Assembly (NCBI GenBank): GCA_035476635.1
Contig: DATILI010000018.1
Location: 1-18,460, forward strand
Source of the DNA: DATILI01 sp035476635
GTDB taxonomy: Bacteria > Pseudomonadota > Gammaproteobacteria > Burkholderiales > Burkholderiaceae_C
DNA length: 18,460 bases
Reading direction: 5' to 3'
The translations under genes were made by a program, and so were the position numbers. Below the pieces are notes generated by a model. The model ran no database searches. It was given only the letters and a program-made list of their open reading frames with translations, and was not told where the DNA came from. Positions within the stretch are counted from its first letter, which is position 1. Each line of letters begins with the position of its first letter. Below, one piece after another: positions 7,031 through 13,457 of the stretch.

Positions 7031-7687
7031 ATGTTGCGTGGCCTGTCGCTCTGCGTTGCCCTCTTGCTGGCCGCGGCCGCGCCGCTGCCCGTGGTGGCGG
7101 CCGACCCGCCGCAAACCCGGGCGCAGGCGCTCAAGGGGACAACGCATCAAGACCCCGCCGTACGGCGTTCAGCCGTGGAACGCCTGGGCGAGGTCGGCAC
7201 GATGGCGGACGCCGACCGGCTCGCCGCGCGGCTGTACGACGACGACCCGCTGGTGCGCCGGCTCGCCGAAGCGGCGCTGTGGCAAATCTGGAGCCGCTCC
7301 GGCAACCGCGCCATCGATGCGCTCTTCCTGCGCGGCATGCAGCAGATGCAGGCCGGGCAGTTGCGCGAAGCGCTGGCGACGTTTTCCGAGATCACGGCCA
7401 GGATGCCCGGCTTTGCCGAAGGCTGGAACAAGCGCGCCACCGTCTACTACCTGCTCGGGCAGTTTGATCTGTCGATGAAGGACTGTGACGAAGTCTTGAA
7501 GCGCAACCCGCGCCACTTCGGGGCGCTGTCGGGCTATGGGCAGATGCACCTGGCCGGCGGCGATCTCAACCGCGCGCTGCCCTACTTCCAACGCGCGCTG
7601 AAAGTGAATCCAAATATGGAAGGGGTGGCGCAGACGGTGCGGTTGATCGAGGTGCAGCTGGAAGAGAAGAAGCGAAGGATGATTTGA
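7031..7687 (+). CDS. Exported HEAT/TPR-repeat protein
   Basis: A 218-residue protein. Residues 1-24 form a Sec-type signal peptide: MLRG, a Leu/Ala-rich core, then VVAA before Asp-Pro-Pro. Residues 37-90 look like HEAT-type helices (DPAVRRSAVERLGEVG; DPLVRRLAEAALWQIW). Residues 95-200 hold about three tetratricopeptide units (LRGMQQMQAGQLREALATF; WNKRATVYYLLGQFDLSMKD; FQRALKVNP). It is therefore a periplasmic scaffold-like protein that binds other proteins; no enzyme motif is present. ATG 7031 follows GGAGAAG. It diverges from yciH across 121 bp and ends one base before the convergent HAD gene ends. Partner unknown. Confidence 0.85.
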   Translation: MLRGLSLCVALLLAAAAPLPVVAADPPQTRAQALKGTTHQDPAVRRSAVERLGEVGTMADADRLAARLYDDDPLVRRLAEAALWQIWSRSGNRAIDALFLRGMQQMQAGQLREALATFSEITARMPGFAEGWNKRATVYYLLGQFDLSMKDCDEVLKRNPRHFGALSGYGQMHLAGGDLNRALPYFQRALKVNPNMEGVAQTVRLIEVQLEEKKRRMI

Positions 7688-7688
7688 C

Positions 7689-8381
7689 TCACCGCAACAG
7701 GCCGCACAACTCCTCCAGGTTCCCTACCGTCACATGCGGCTGGCCCTCGTGCGGCCAGGGATGGTCGCCGCGGTTCAGCCAGGCGGCCTGCATGCCGGCA
7801 TTCATCGCGCCCAAGGCGTCGAGCGTGGCGTCGTCGCCCACGTGCAGCACTTGCGCGGGCTGGATATCCACCACGCCGGCGGCGGCCACAAAAATGCGCG
7901 GGTCGGGTTTGCCCACGCCGAATTCGCGGGCCGAGATCGCGCCTCTGAAATAACGGGCCAGGCCGACCCGCTGCAAGTCGGCATTGCCGTTGGACAAGGC
8001 AACGACAGGAAAACGCGCGGACAAAAAGTCAAGCGCGGCGAGCGCATCATCGAACAGCTCCACCCGCTGGCGCTCGGCAAAGAACACCTCGAACGCCGTG
8101 TCGGCCAGGTCTGCGTTTTCTCCGGCCCGGCCCAGCGCCAGGCGGATGGACTCGCGGCGCACGGCACTGAGGTCGTGCTTCAGATCCGGCCGGCCGCCGG
8201 CCAGTTCGTCGCGGATTTCGCGCAGGGCCACAGGGCTTGAAAACAACGCCGCCGTCATCGGCGCATGGTCCACCAGCCACTGGTGCAGGGCCTTCTCCGC
8301 ACGCTCGATGGTGGGCCAGATCGGCCACAGGGTGTCGTCCAGATCGAGGGTAATTGCAGCGATTTTTGAAACGTCCAGCAT
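7689..8381 (-). CDS. HAD-superfamily hydrolase
   Basis: A 230-residue haloacid dehalogenase-like phosphatase. All four motifs are visible: motif I ITLDLDDTLWP with the nucleophile Asp and acid Asp, motif II VALSNGN, motif III Lys in GVGKPDP, and motif IV HVGDDATLD. The segment between I and II is helical, a C1 cap. Likely a small-metabolite phosphatase; the substrate cannot be read from sequence. I chose ATG 8381, giving the usual MLDVSK start, over ATG 8402, which would overlap the hemH start. With that choice only 19 bp separate the two divergent start codons, so each promoter must lie inside the other gene. Confidence 0.9.
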   Translation of the reverse strand: MLDVSKIAAITLDLDDTLWPIWPTIERAEKALHQWLVDHAPMTAALFSSPVALREIRDELAGGRPDLKHDLSAVRRESIRLALGRAGENADLADTAFEVFFAERQRVELFDDALAALDFLSARFPVVALSNGNADLQRVGLARYFRGAISAREFGVGKPDPRIFVAAAGVVDIQPAQVLHVGDDATLDALGAMNAGMQAAWLNRGDHPWPHEGQPHVTVGNLEELCGLLR

Positions 8382-8400
8382 AGGTACCGGAGAATACCGC

Positions 8401-9459
8401 ATGGCCTTGTTTTCCCCCTTTCACCCCGAGCCCCCCCTCGCCCCCCTCGCGCAGGGGCCCTCTCCCCAGGCCGCCGTGCTGCTGTGCAACCTCGGCACGC
8501 CCGACGAACCGACCCCGGCCGCGCTGCGCCGTTACCTGGCGGAGTTTCTTGGCGACCATCGCGTGGTGGAAATCCCCAGGCCGCTGTGGTGGCTGATCCT
8601 GCACGGCATCATCCTGCGCGTGCGGCCGAAGAAATCCGCGGCCAAGTACGCCAGCATCTGGACGCCCGAGGGCTCGCCGCTGAAAGTCTGGACCGAGAAG
8701 CAGGCCACGATGCTGCGCGGCTGGCTGGGTGAGCGCGGCCACCAGGTCACGGTGCGCTATGCGATGCGCTATGGCAACCCGGCCATCGCCGCGGTGCTGG
8801 ATGAACTGAAGGCACAGGGCATCACGCGCGTGCTGGTGCTGCCGGCCTACCCGCAGTATTCGGCGACCACGACGGCCAGCGTTTTCGATGCGGTCTACGC
8901 CTGGGCGGCCCGGGTGCGGCGCCTGCCGGAGCTGCGCTTTGTCAACCACTACCACGACGACGCCGGCTACATCCAGGCGCTGGCCACACGCATCACCAAA
9001 TACTGGCAAGACTGGGGCCGGCCGGACAAGCTGGTGATGAGTTTTCACGGCGTGCCCGAGCGCACGGTGCAGCTTGGCGACCCCTACCAAGGCGAATGCC
9101 AGAAGACCGCGCGCCTGCTGGCCGAGAAGCTCGCGCTGCGCGAAGACCAATACCAGCTCACCTTCCAGTCACGCTTTGGCAAAGCCAAATGGCTGCAACC
9201 CTATACCGAGCCCAGTCTGGTGGCCATGGCCCGGGGCGGCGTGCGGCGTGTCGATGTGGTCTGCCCCGGCTTCACCGGCGACTGCCTGGAAACGCTGGAA
9301 GAGATCGCGCAGGAAGCGCGCGAAGCCTTCCTGCACGCAGGCGGCAAGGAGTTTCACTACATCCCGTGCCTGAACGACAGCAACGCCTGGATCACTGCGC
9401 TGGCCGGGGTGGCCGAGCGGCACTTGCGCGGCTGGCCGACACAGGGTGGGCCTGGCTAG
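8401..9459 (+). CDS. hemH: Ferrochelatase
   Basis: A 352-residue ferrochelatase, the last enzyme of protoheme synthesis, inserting Fe2+ into protoporphyrin IX. Family signatures: AVLLCNLGTPDEPT (25-38), YPQYSATTTAS (150-160), MSFHGVPER with the metal-binding His216, and CPGFTGDCLETLEEI with Glu297 on the opposite side of the active site. No Fe-S-binding Cys cluster is present at the C-terminus, as expected for many proteobacterial forms. Length and domain order are complete. ATG 8401 follows CGGAG (8388-8392). It is divergent from the HAD gene, and a palindrome begins immediately after its stop codon. Confidence 0.97.
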   Translation: MALFSPFHPEPPLAPLAQGPSPQAAVLLCNLGTPDEPTPAALRRYLAEFLGDHRVVEIPRPLWWLILHGIILRVRPKKSAAKYASIWTPEGSPLKVWTEKQATMLRGWLGERGHQVTVRYAMRYGNPAIAAVLDELKAQGITRVLVLPAYPQYSATTTASVFDAVYAWAARVRRLPELRFVNHYHDDAGYIQALATRITKYWQDWGRPDKLVMSFHGVPERTVQLGDPYQGECQKTARLLAEKLALREDQYQLTFQSRFGKAKWLQPYTEPSLVAMARGGVRRVDVVCPGFTGDCLETLEEIAQEAREAFLHAGGKEFHYIPCLNDSNAWITALAGVAERHLRGWPTQGGPG

Positions 9460-9475
9460 TTCAAGCCAGCTTGAA
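9460..9475. repeat. Perfect short palindrome directly after hemH
   Basis: TTCAAGC (9460-9466) pairs with GCTTGAA (9469-9475) around CA, starting at the base after the hemH stop. No T-run follows and the 2-nt loop is tight for an RNA hairpin, so it is either a weak terminator stem or a protein-binding dyad. Confidence 0.35.
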
Positions 9476-9478
9476 GGG

Positions 9479-9613
9479 CAGGGGCGTCTGACGGAGGTCC
9501 TGGACGACTGGGCGATCACCTATCCTCGCCATCACCTGTACTACGCGAGCGGCAATGCTTCTCCGGCGGTGGCGCTGGTGGTGCAGGCTTTGTGCGCGTC
9601 ACAACACCAATAG
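9479..9613 (+). pseudogene. C-terminal remnant of a LysR-type transcriptional regulator
   Basis: A frame that shows only the end of a LysR-type effector domain: GRLTEVLDDWAI, then HHLYYASGNASPAVALVV and a stop (TAG 9611-9613). The end of LysR regulators typically reads GRLvpvLxdW...hLYYpsrrqxSPAlalxvxaL, so the match in order and spacing is good. There is no start codon, Shine-Dalgarno sequence, helix-turn-helix or first effector subdomain; upstream the frame runs into the palindrome and hemH. About 85% of the gene is missing. I read it as the scar of a deletion or insertion event that joined hemH to the accessory region. Confidence 0.7.
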
Positions 9614-9628
9614 TCGGGCTCGCAGACC

Positions 9629-10237
9629 TTACAGGTCACGCTCAGCTGCTTTTGACCGACTCTTTCCGCCTGGCGCGCCGAGCAATGCGTGTTCCGTCCC
9701 TGCAGCGATCTGGTCCGCGAAGGCGTCACTCCCAACGGCGCGAGCGAGCGTGACGGCGCCCGCCAGCGAAGAGAGGGCGGCGCAAGCGGCTCCAATGTCC
9801 CGCGGTGCACTTGGTGAGGCGGGACCATCGACGATCGCCTGTGCGACGTCGCGCAAAGCCTTCTCAAACGTTGTACGGGAGGCTTCGTCCGATCGCGCCA
9901 CTTCCGCCGGCATCGTCTGCAGCGTGCAACTCTCTGACAAGTCACACGTGCGCTTGGCGCTGAGGTAGAAGCGCACAAATTCCGGCCACCAAGCGCGTCC
10001 GTGCTTTTCTTGGAAGTACAGCACGCCACCTCGCAAATCGGCCATACCCTGTGCGACCGATTCTCGGAATGCGTGAGCCTTTGAGTCGAAATGAACGTAG
10101 AAGGCGCCCGATGTCAGGCCTGCTTCCTTCGCCAGGCCGTCCACCCCGACCCCGCCGAATCCAGCCTTGCGAAACCCGCGACCTGCGCCCTCCAGGATGC
10201 GTTGCCGCGTCTGCACCTTCTGTTCGGACCTTGCCAC
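9629..10237 (-). CDS. TetR/AcrR-family transcriptional regulator
   Basis: A 202-residue TetR-type repressor. The N-terminal helix-turn-helix is clear: QKVQTRQRILEGAGRGFRKA, then GVDGLAKEAGLTSGAFYVHF with the recognition-helix pattern of the family. The ligand-binding C-terminal part is variable, as usual. The start is taken as GTG 10237 because AAGGAG stands six bases before it; the longer ATG at 10255 has no Shine-Dalgarno sequence, and that site would lie inside the gene. It is divergent from the tautomerase/VOC pair, with palindromes between them, so autorepression and control of the pair are likely. The effector is probably an electrophilic or aromatic compound, by inference from the target genes. 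Confidence 0.9.
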   Translation of the reverse strand: MARSEQKVQTRQRILEGAGRGFRKAGFGGVGVDGLAKEAGLTSGAFYVHFDSKAHAFRESVAQGMADLRGGVLYFQEKHGRAWWPEFVRFYLSAKRTCDLSESCTLQTMPAEVARSDEASRTTFEKALRDVAQAIVDGPASPSAPRDIGAACAALSSLAGAVTLARAVGSDAFADQIAAGTEHALLGAPGGKSRSKAAERDL

Positions 10238-10262
10238 GAGGGGCTCCTTCGACATGTGAAGC

Positions 10263-10319
10263 TAACGATTGTAGTTGTTCAAAACACGATCGTTATGTAT
10301 CATCGAATAACGTTCGTTA
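10263..10319 (+). promoter_or_regulatory. Divergent promoter region with TetR-type operators
   Basis: For the plus strand, TTGTTC (10275-10280), a 17-bp spacer and TATCAT (10298-10303) form a plausible sigma-70 promoter. The palindrome ACGATCGT (10286-10293) lies inside that spacer, and TAACG-TT-CGTTA (10308-10319) overlaps the expected transcription start. TAACGAT (10263-10269) is also an inverted copy of ATCGTTA (10289-10295). On the minus strand, TACAAT (10273-10268) is a good -10 for the regulator gene. All share an AACG/CGTT core, as expected for one repressor. Confidence 0.65.
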
Positions 10320-10381
10320 CTTGAAATGCCCTGCGGATCGCAGCGTGTGAGTCGACGCCGTTCTTTCTACTTGGAGTACCC

Positions 10382-10798
10382 ATGCCACTTACGCTCACCC
10401 TCACCGAGGGCGTTCTCCCCAAAGGCCAGGAAAAAGTCGCCTTCAGCCGCCTGTCCGATGCCATGCTCAAGTGGCACGGCCTGGCAGGAAACAAGGCGAT
10501 GACGCCCAACATCGTTGGCTCGATCCACGTCTTGCCGCAGGAGCACACGTATTCCGGATCAAGGGAGGCCTCAGTGGCCTTCGTCGAATGGAAGGTCCCA
10601 TCCTTCGCGTTCGCCAGCCGGGAGGTTCAAGTCGGCTACATCGAAGAGGCCACGAGCATCATTCATGAGCTGTCTGGCGCGCACCACCCGAAGGAGCGCA
10701 TATGGGTCAACGTGGTGCACGCGGTGGACGGGGCCTGGGGCATTGCCGGGATGGCCCTCACCAATGCGCAGCTCGGCGAAGGGGCCGCTTCGGCGTAG
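10382..10798 (+). CDS. Tautomerase-superfamily protein
   Basis: A 138-residue protein starting MPLTLTLTEGVL. In this superfamily the Met is removed and Pro becomes the N-terminal catalytic base, as in 4-oxalocrotonate tautomerase. The later segments REVQVGYIEEATSIIHEL and ERIWVNVVHAVDGAWGI fit the second beta-alpha-beta unit of the longer tautomerase monomers (about 130-150 residues). Expected chemistry is keto-enol tautomerisation or a related reaction on an alpha-keto or unsaturated acid. ATG 10382 follows TTGGAGTACC. It is the first gene behind the operator-containing promoter and is followed by the VOC gene after 26 bp. Substrate unknown. Confidence 0.85.
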   Translation: MPLTLTLTEGVLPKGQEKVAFSRLSDAMLKWHGLAGNKAMTPNIVGSIHVLPQEHTYSGSREASVAFVEWKVPSFAFASREVQVGYIEEATSIIHELSGAHHPKERIWVNVVHAVDGAWGIAGMALTNAQLGEGAASA

Positions 10799-10824
10799 CC
10801 CGACTCACATTCAGGTACACCATC

Positions 10825-11220
10825 ATGCAACTCTCGAACTATCTGTTTTTCACCACAACCTGTGATCAGGCTTTGGCTTTCTATACGCAGTGCGGTCTTG
10901 GCCGTGTCGTCGAGGTGCTGCGCTACGGAGTCGATGGCATGCCCGCGAAGAACGAGGCCATGCGCGGCAAGGTCATGCACGCCAAGTTCGAGGGACCAGA
11001 CCTGCTCTTCTATGCCTCAGACAACGACGACGCTGAGCCGATGCGGGGCTCCGCGCACTTGCTCGCGATGGACGACCGAGATTCCACGAACAAACTCTTC
11101 CAGGCCCTGGGTGCTGACGGGACAATCACAACCCCCTTGGGCATCCAGCCCTGGGGCGACTACTACGGCAAATTGACCGATCGTTTCGGTGTTCAGTGGA
11201 TGCTGAACTGCGCTGAGTGA
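10825..11220 (+). CDS. VOC/PhnB-like glyoxalase-fold protein
   Basis: A 131-residue vicinal-oxygen-chelate protein of the PhnB/YjdN type: LSNYLFFTTTCDQALAFYTQCGLG at the N-terminus (read as 3-26), MHAKFEGPDLLFYASD in the middle and PWGDYYGKLTDRFGVQWML at the end, where PWGxxYGxxxDxFGVxW is the PhnB-type signature. Metal ligands are not obvious; several of these proteins are non-enzymatic or of unknown function. ATG 10825 has AGGT upstream; an in-frame extension further upstream overlaps the tautomerase gene in a different frame and is not used. Co-transcribed with the tautomerase under the TetR-type regulator. Confidence 0.85.
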   Translation: MQLSNYLFFTTTCDQALAFYTQCGLGRVVEVLRYGVDGMPAKNEAMRGKVMHAKFEGPDLLFYASDNDDAEPMRGSAHLLAMDDRDSTNKLFQALGADGTITTPLGIQPWGDYYGKLTDRFGVQWMLNCAE

Positions 11221-11337
11221 GATCGTTGGCAGCGCGCCTGTTGAGCACGGTCTTCCTGATCAAGGTCTGCTCCGAAGCAAGCCGTGAGGTTGGCAATGCG
11301 CCCAAAGCGGCCTGCCATATTGACCCCCCGCGTAGGC

Positions 11338-11435
11338 GCCAAGGGCGCCGGGTGGCCGACTCCGTTCGTGTCCTCCGGCGGCCTGCGGCCGCCTCCCCCT
11401 TTACCTCTCTACGTCGGCCACCCGGCGCCCTTGGC
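11338..11435 (+). repeat. Stem-loop element, copy 1 (23-bp perfect arms)
   Basis: Arms 11338-11360 and 11413-11435 are perfectly complementary over 23 bp and enclose a 52-nt loop. Within the loop, GGCGGCC (11377-11383) pairs with GGCCGCC (11387-11393) around TGC. Conserved blocks shared with copy 2 are TCCGTTCGTGTCCTCCGG (11361-11378), CCTCCCCC (11392-11399) and TCTCTAC (11406-11412). No coding sequence explains it. A terminator, a structured RNA or a REP-like mobile palindrome are all possible. Confidence 0.8.
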
Positions 11436-11451
11436 TGTGAACGCACTGCTT
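11436..11451 (+). repeat. Linker repeat, copy 1
   Basis: TGTGAACGCACTGCTT stands immediately after stem-loop copy 1. It is repeated in direct orientation with 14 of 16 identities at 11601-11616 after stem-loop copy 2, so the repeat unit extends beyond the stem-loops. Confidence 0.55.
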
Positions 11452-11486
11452 GGTTTGCGCATCGTCGAACAACGACTGTGATCGAA

Positions 11487-11589
11487 GATCAGACCGGCGA
11501 GGCGCTCTGCGTAGAGAAGGGGGAGGTGGCGGCCCCGCAGGCCGACGCCGGAGGACACGAGCGGAGCAGAGCGCCCCACCGGCCTGATC
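11487..11589 (-). repeat. Stem-loop element, copy 2 (24-bp arms), inverted
   Basis: Arms 11487-11510 and 11566-11589 pair over 24 positions with three mismatches that become G-U pairs if the minus strand is transcribed. The 55-nt loop is the inverse of copy 1's loop: GTAGAGA (11511-11517), GGGGGAGG (11519-11526), an inner hairpin (11525-11534 with 11540-11549) and CCGGAGGACACGAGCGGA (11548-11565). Arm sequence differs from copy 1 while the loop is kept. Confidence 0.8.
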
Positions 11590-11600
11590 CGTCGCCTATG

Positions 11601-11616
11601 TCTGAACGCCCTGCTT
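11601..11616 (+). repeat. Linker repeat, copy 2
   Basis: TCTGAACGCCCTGCTT follows stem-loop copy 2 and matches the linker after copy 1 at 14 of 16 positions in the same orientation, although the stem-loops themselves are inverted. The rest of the 11221-11649 gap shows no gene I can support. Confidence 0.5.
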
Positions 11617-11649
11617 CCGGCCGTTCACTCGAAGGTCCTGCAGAACTTC

Positions 11650-12852
11650 TTATGCTGCAATCGGCTCACCCAGCCCGAACTCGGTTTCGTCGTCGACCGT
11701 CTGCACCTGGTTGCGGCCGGCGCGCTTGGCGCGGTAAAGAGCTTGGTCGGCACGCATCAACAGACGAGAGGGGTCCTCCTTCGGCCCCTTCCACTCGGCC
11801 ACGCCGAAGCTGGCCGACAGCGCCAGCGGCTCGCCCGCGCCCTCGTACTGCAGGCGCTGCGCGGCAAGCCGCTGGCGCAGCGTCTCGGCGATGGCGCCCG
11901 CTTGCGCCAGGCTCAAGCCCGGCAGCAGCACGATGAACTCTTCCCCGCCGAACCGGCCGACGCGATCGACATCACGTACGGAAGTCTGCAGCAACGCGGC
12001 GATGTGCTTCAGCGCGTGGTCGCCTGCCGGGTGGCCATGCAGGTCGTTGAGGGCCTTGAAGTGGTCGACGTCCAGCATGACCACCGCGAACGTATCGCCT
12101 GCGCGCCTGCTGCGACTGAGTTCCTGATCAATGATCTCTTGCATCGCGCGGCGGTTCAGCAGTCCCGTCAGGCCATCGTGCCGAGCTTGCCAGCGCAACT
12201 GCTGTATCAACCGTGCGACCACCAGCGCCATCAGAGTGGCGTGCAGCATCACGATCACCGCGACAACGGCCATCGCGGTGCCCACGTTGAGCGTGCTGTT
12301 GGATGCGATCTCGGTGGCAAGCGCCTCAGGCTTCAGGGCAGTTCTCAACGCGCGGCCAATCGCGTTCAATCCCGCCAGAAGCAACGGTATCGTCATCAGC
12401 ACCGGCCAGCGCAGGGCCAGCTTGTCGCGCGCATAGCGGTAGAGGTCCAGCGCGATCCAGAGGTATAGGCTTGCCGTGATGGTGTAGTGAACAACCGCTT
12501 GTTGAGGACGCCATGCCAGGTCGGTGCCGACCCAGGAAGCGAGCGCCGCAGCAACCAGCATCACCGCGTGCACCGAATGGGGGCGTCGCTGTCCGGTGAA
12601 ATGCCTGACGCCGCGTTGCAGCAGCATCAGTCCAACCATTGCGATCAGCACCGCGGCCACCGGCAACGAAGTCAGGTGCGTGCCAAGAAAAAGGAAGGTG
12701 ACAGTGCTGCAGGCCGCGTAAGCCGCCCAGTGCGCTGAGGCCGCCCTGGTTTCACGGATCCACCACGCGCCAATGGCCCACGTCACCGCAGCCACCGCTT
12801 GGACCATGGCCAACATGAGGAACGCGATCTCCGAAGCACTCAGACTAGACAT
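11650..12852 (-). CDS. Membrane-bound diguanylate cyclase (GGDEF)
   Basis: A 400-residue protein. Residues 1-215 hold about six or seven hydrophobic membrane segments; residues 222-385 form a GGDEF domain making cyclic di-GMP from two GTP. Visible are HDGLTGLLNRR (225-235), MLDVDHFKALND (259-270) with the metal-binding Asp, and GGEEF at 302-306, an active form of the signature. RDVD (293-296) lies exactly five residues before it, which is the inhibitory I-site, so product feedback is expected. ATG 12852 is preceded by GGGGAG. It lies 54 bp after the second VOC gene on the same strand. The membrane sensor has no named family I can identify. Confidence 0.94.
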   Translation of the reverse strand: MSSLSASEIAFLMLAMVQAVAAVTWAIGAWWIRETRAASAHWAAYAACSTVTFLFLGTHLTSLPVAAVLIAMVGLMLLQRGVRHFTGQRRPHSVHAVMLVAAALASWVGTDLAWRPQQAVVHYTITASLYLWIALDLYRYARDKLALRWPVLMTIPLLLAGLNAIGRALRTALKPEALATEIASNSTLNVGTAMAVVAVIVMLHATLMALVVARLIQQLRWQARHDGLTGLLNRRAMQEIIDQELSRSRRAGDTFAVVMLDVDHFKALNDLHGHPAGDHALKHIAALLQTSVRDVDRVGRFGGEEFIVLLPGLSLAQAGAIAETLRQRLAAQRLQYEGAGEPLALSASFGVAEWKGPKEDPSRLLMRADQALYRAKRAGRNQVQTVDDETEFGLGEPIAA

Positions 12853-12906
12853 GACTCGTCACTCCCCAATTCCAAATTCCATTAACGAACATCCGCGACA
12901 GGAAAA

Positions 12907-13311
12907 CTAGGCTTGAGGGGATTCACTGCAAAAAAGGGCGATCTTGTTTCCAAGGGGATCTCTCAGATAAGCGACAAAGAATGTCTTGCTGTACTCGGCA
13001 CGAAATCCAGGCTGGCCTTCATCGGTTCCGCCAGCTGCAACTGCAGCCGCGTGAAGCTGCCGGACAATGCCATGCGAACGTGTTCGAAATGCAATCATTG
13101 ATCCATTCCCCACCGTCGCTGGTTTTCCGTCGAATGGGGGTTTGATGTAAATCGCGCCCGGGCCGTTGTAGCGATCGGCGACTTCCGCAAGCGTAAAGGC
13201 GAGCCCACCGTTGTCGTCCAGCTTCTCGTATCCGAGCGGCTCCAGCAGCGCAGTGTAGAAGCGATCGGACGCCTTCATGTCATTCGCGCCCAAGATGACG
13301 TAGCTCAACAT
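12907..13311 (-). CDS. VOC-family (glyoxalase-fold) protein
   Basis: A 134-residue vicinal-oxygen-chelate protein: MLSYVILGANDMKASDRFY at the N-terminus, GGLAFTLAEVADRY, IYIKPPFDGKPAT, then FFVAYLRDPLGNKIALFC, the RDPxGNkI end typical of lactoylglutathione-lyase-like proteins. These bind a metal and act on glutathione adducts or other electrophiles; substrate unknown. Start ATG 13311 follows TAGGAG at a 10-base distance; longer in-frame starts run through sequence with no family similarity. It is divergent from a glutathione S-transferase pseudogene and may be co-transcribed with the diguanylate cyclase. It is not closely similar to the VOC protein at 10825-11220. Confidence 0.88.
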   Translation of the reverse strand: MLSYVILGANDMKASDRFYTALLEPLGYEKLDDNGGLAFTLAEVADRYNGPGAIYIKPPFDGKPATVGNGSMIAFRTRSHGIVRQLHAAAVAAGGTDEGQPGFRAEYSKTFFVAYLRDPLGNKIALFCSESPQA

Positions 13312-13457
13312 ATCGGCATTTCTCCTAACGGAAGAATTACAAATCGGATTGTGCCTCGGCTCCGAGCCCTGATCTGCTGGCCGCGAACGTCTGGTAGAGG
13401 ATCGGTAAAAATGCGTATCCGGCACGCAACGAGACATCCAGCAAAGGAGAAATCACC

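Noticed and set aside
8047..9150. 367-codon minus-strand open frame opposite hemH
   Set aside because: It is antisense to ferrochelatase and the wrong frame of the HAD gene, with no recognisable domain.
11221..11337. Possible transposase scrap before stem-loop copy 1
   Set aside because: Translations in both directions gave no transposase motif, and no terminal repeats or target duplications were visible.
11338..11589. Integron attC sites
   Set aside because: The elements lack the paired GTTRRRY-type core sites, and no integrase or cassette structure is near.
11217..11936. Plus-strand open frame running through the stem-loops into the diguanylate cyclase gene
   Set aside because: Its Pro/Arg-rich product is translated palindrome sequence and antisense to the GGDEF gene, with no ribosome binding site.
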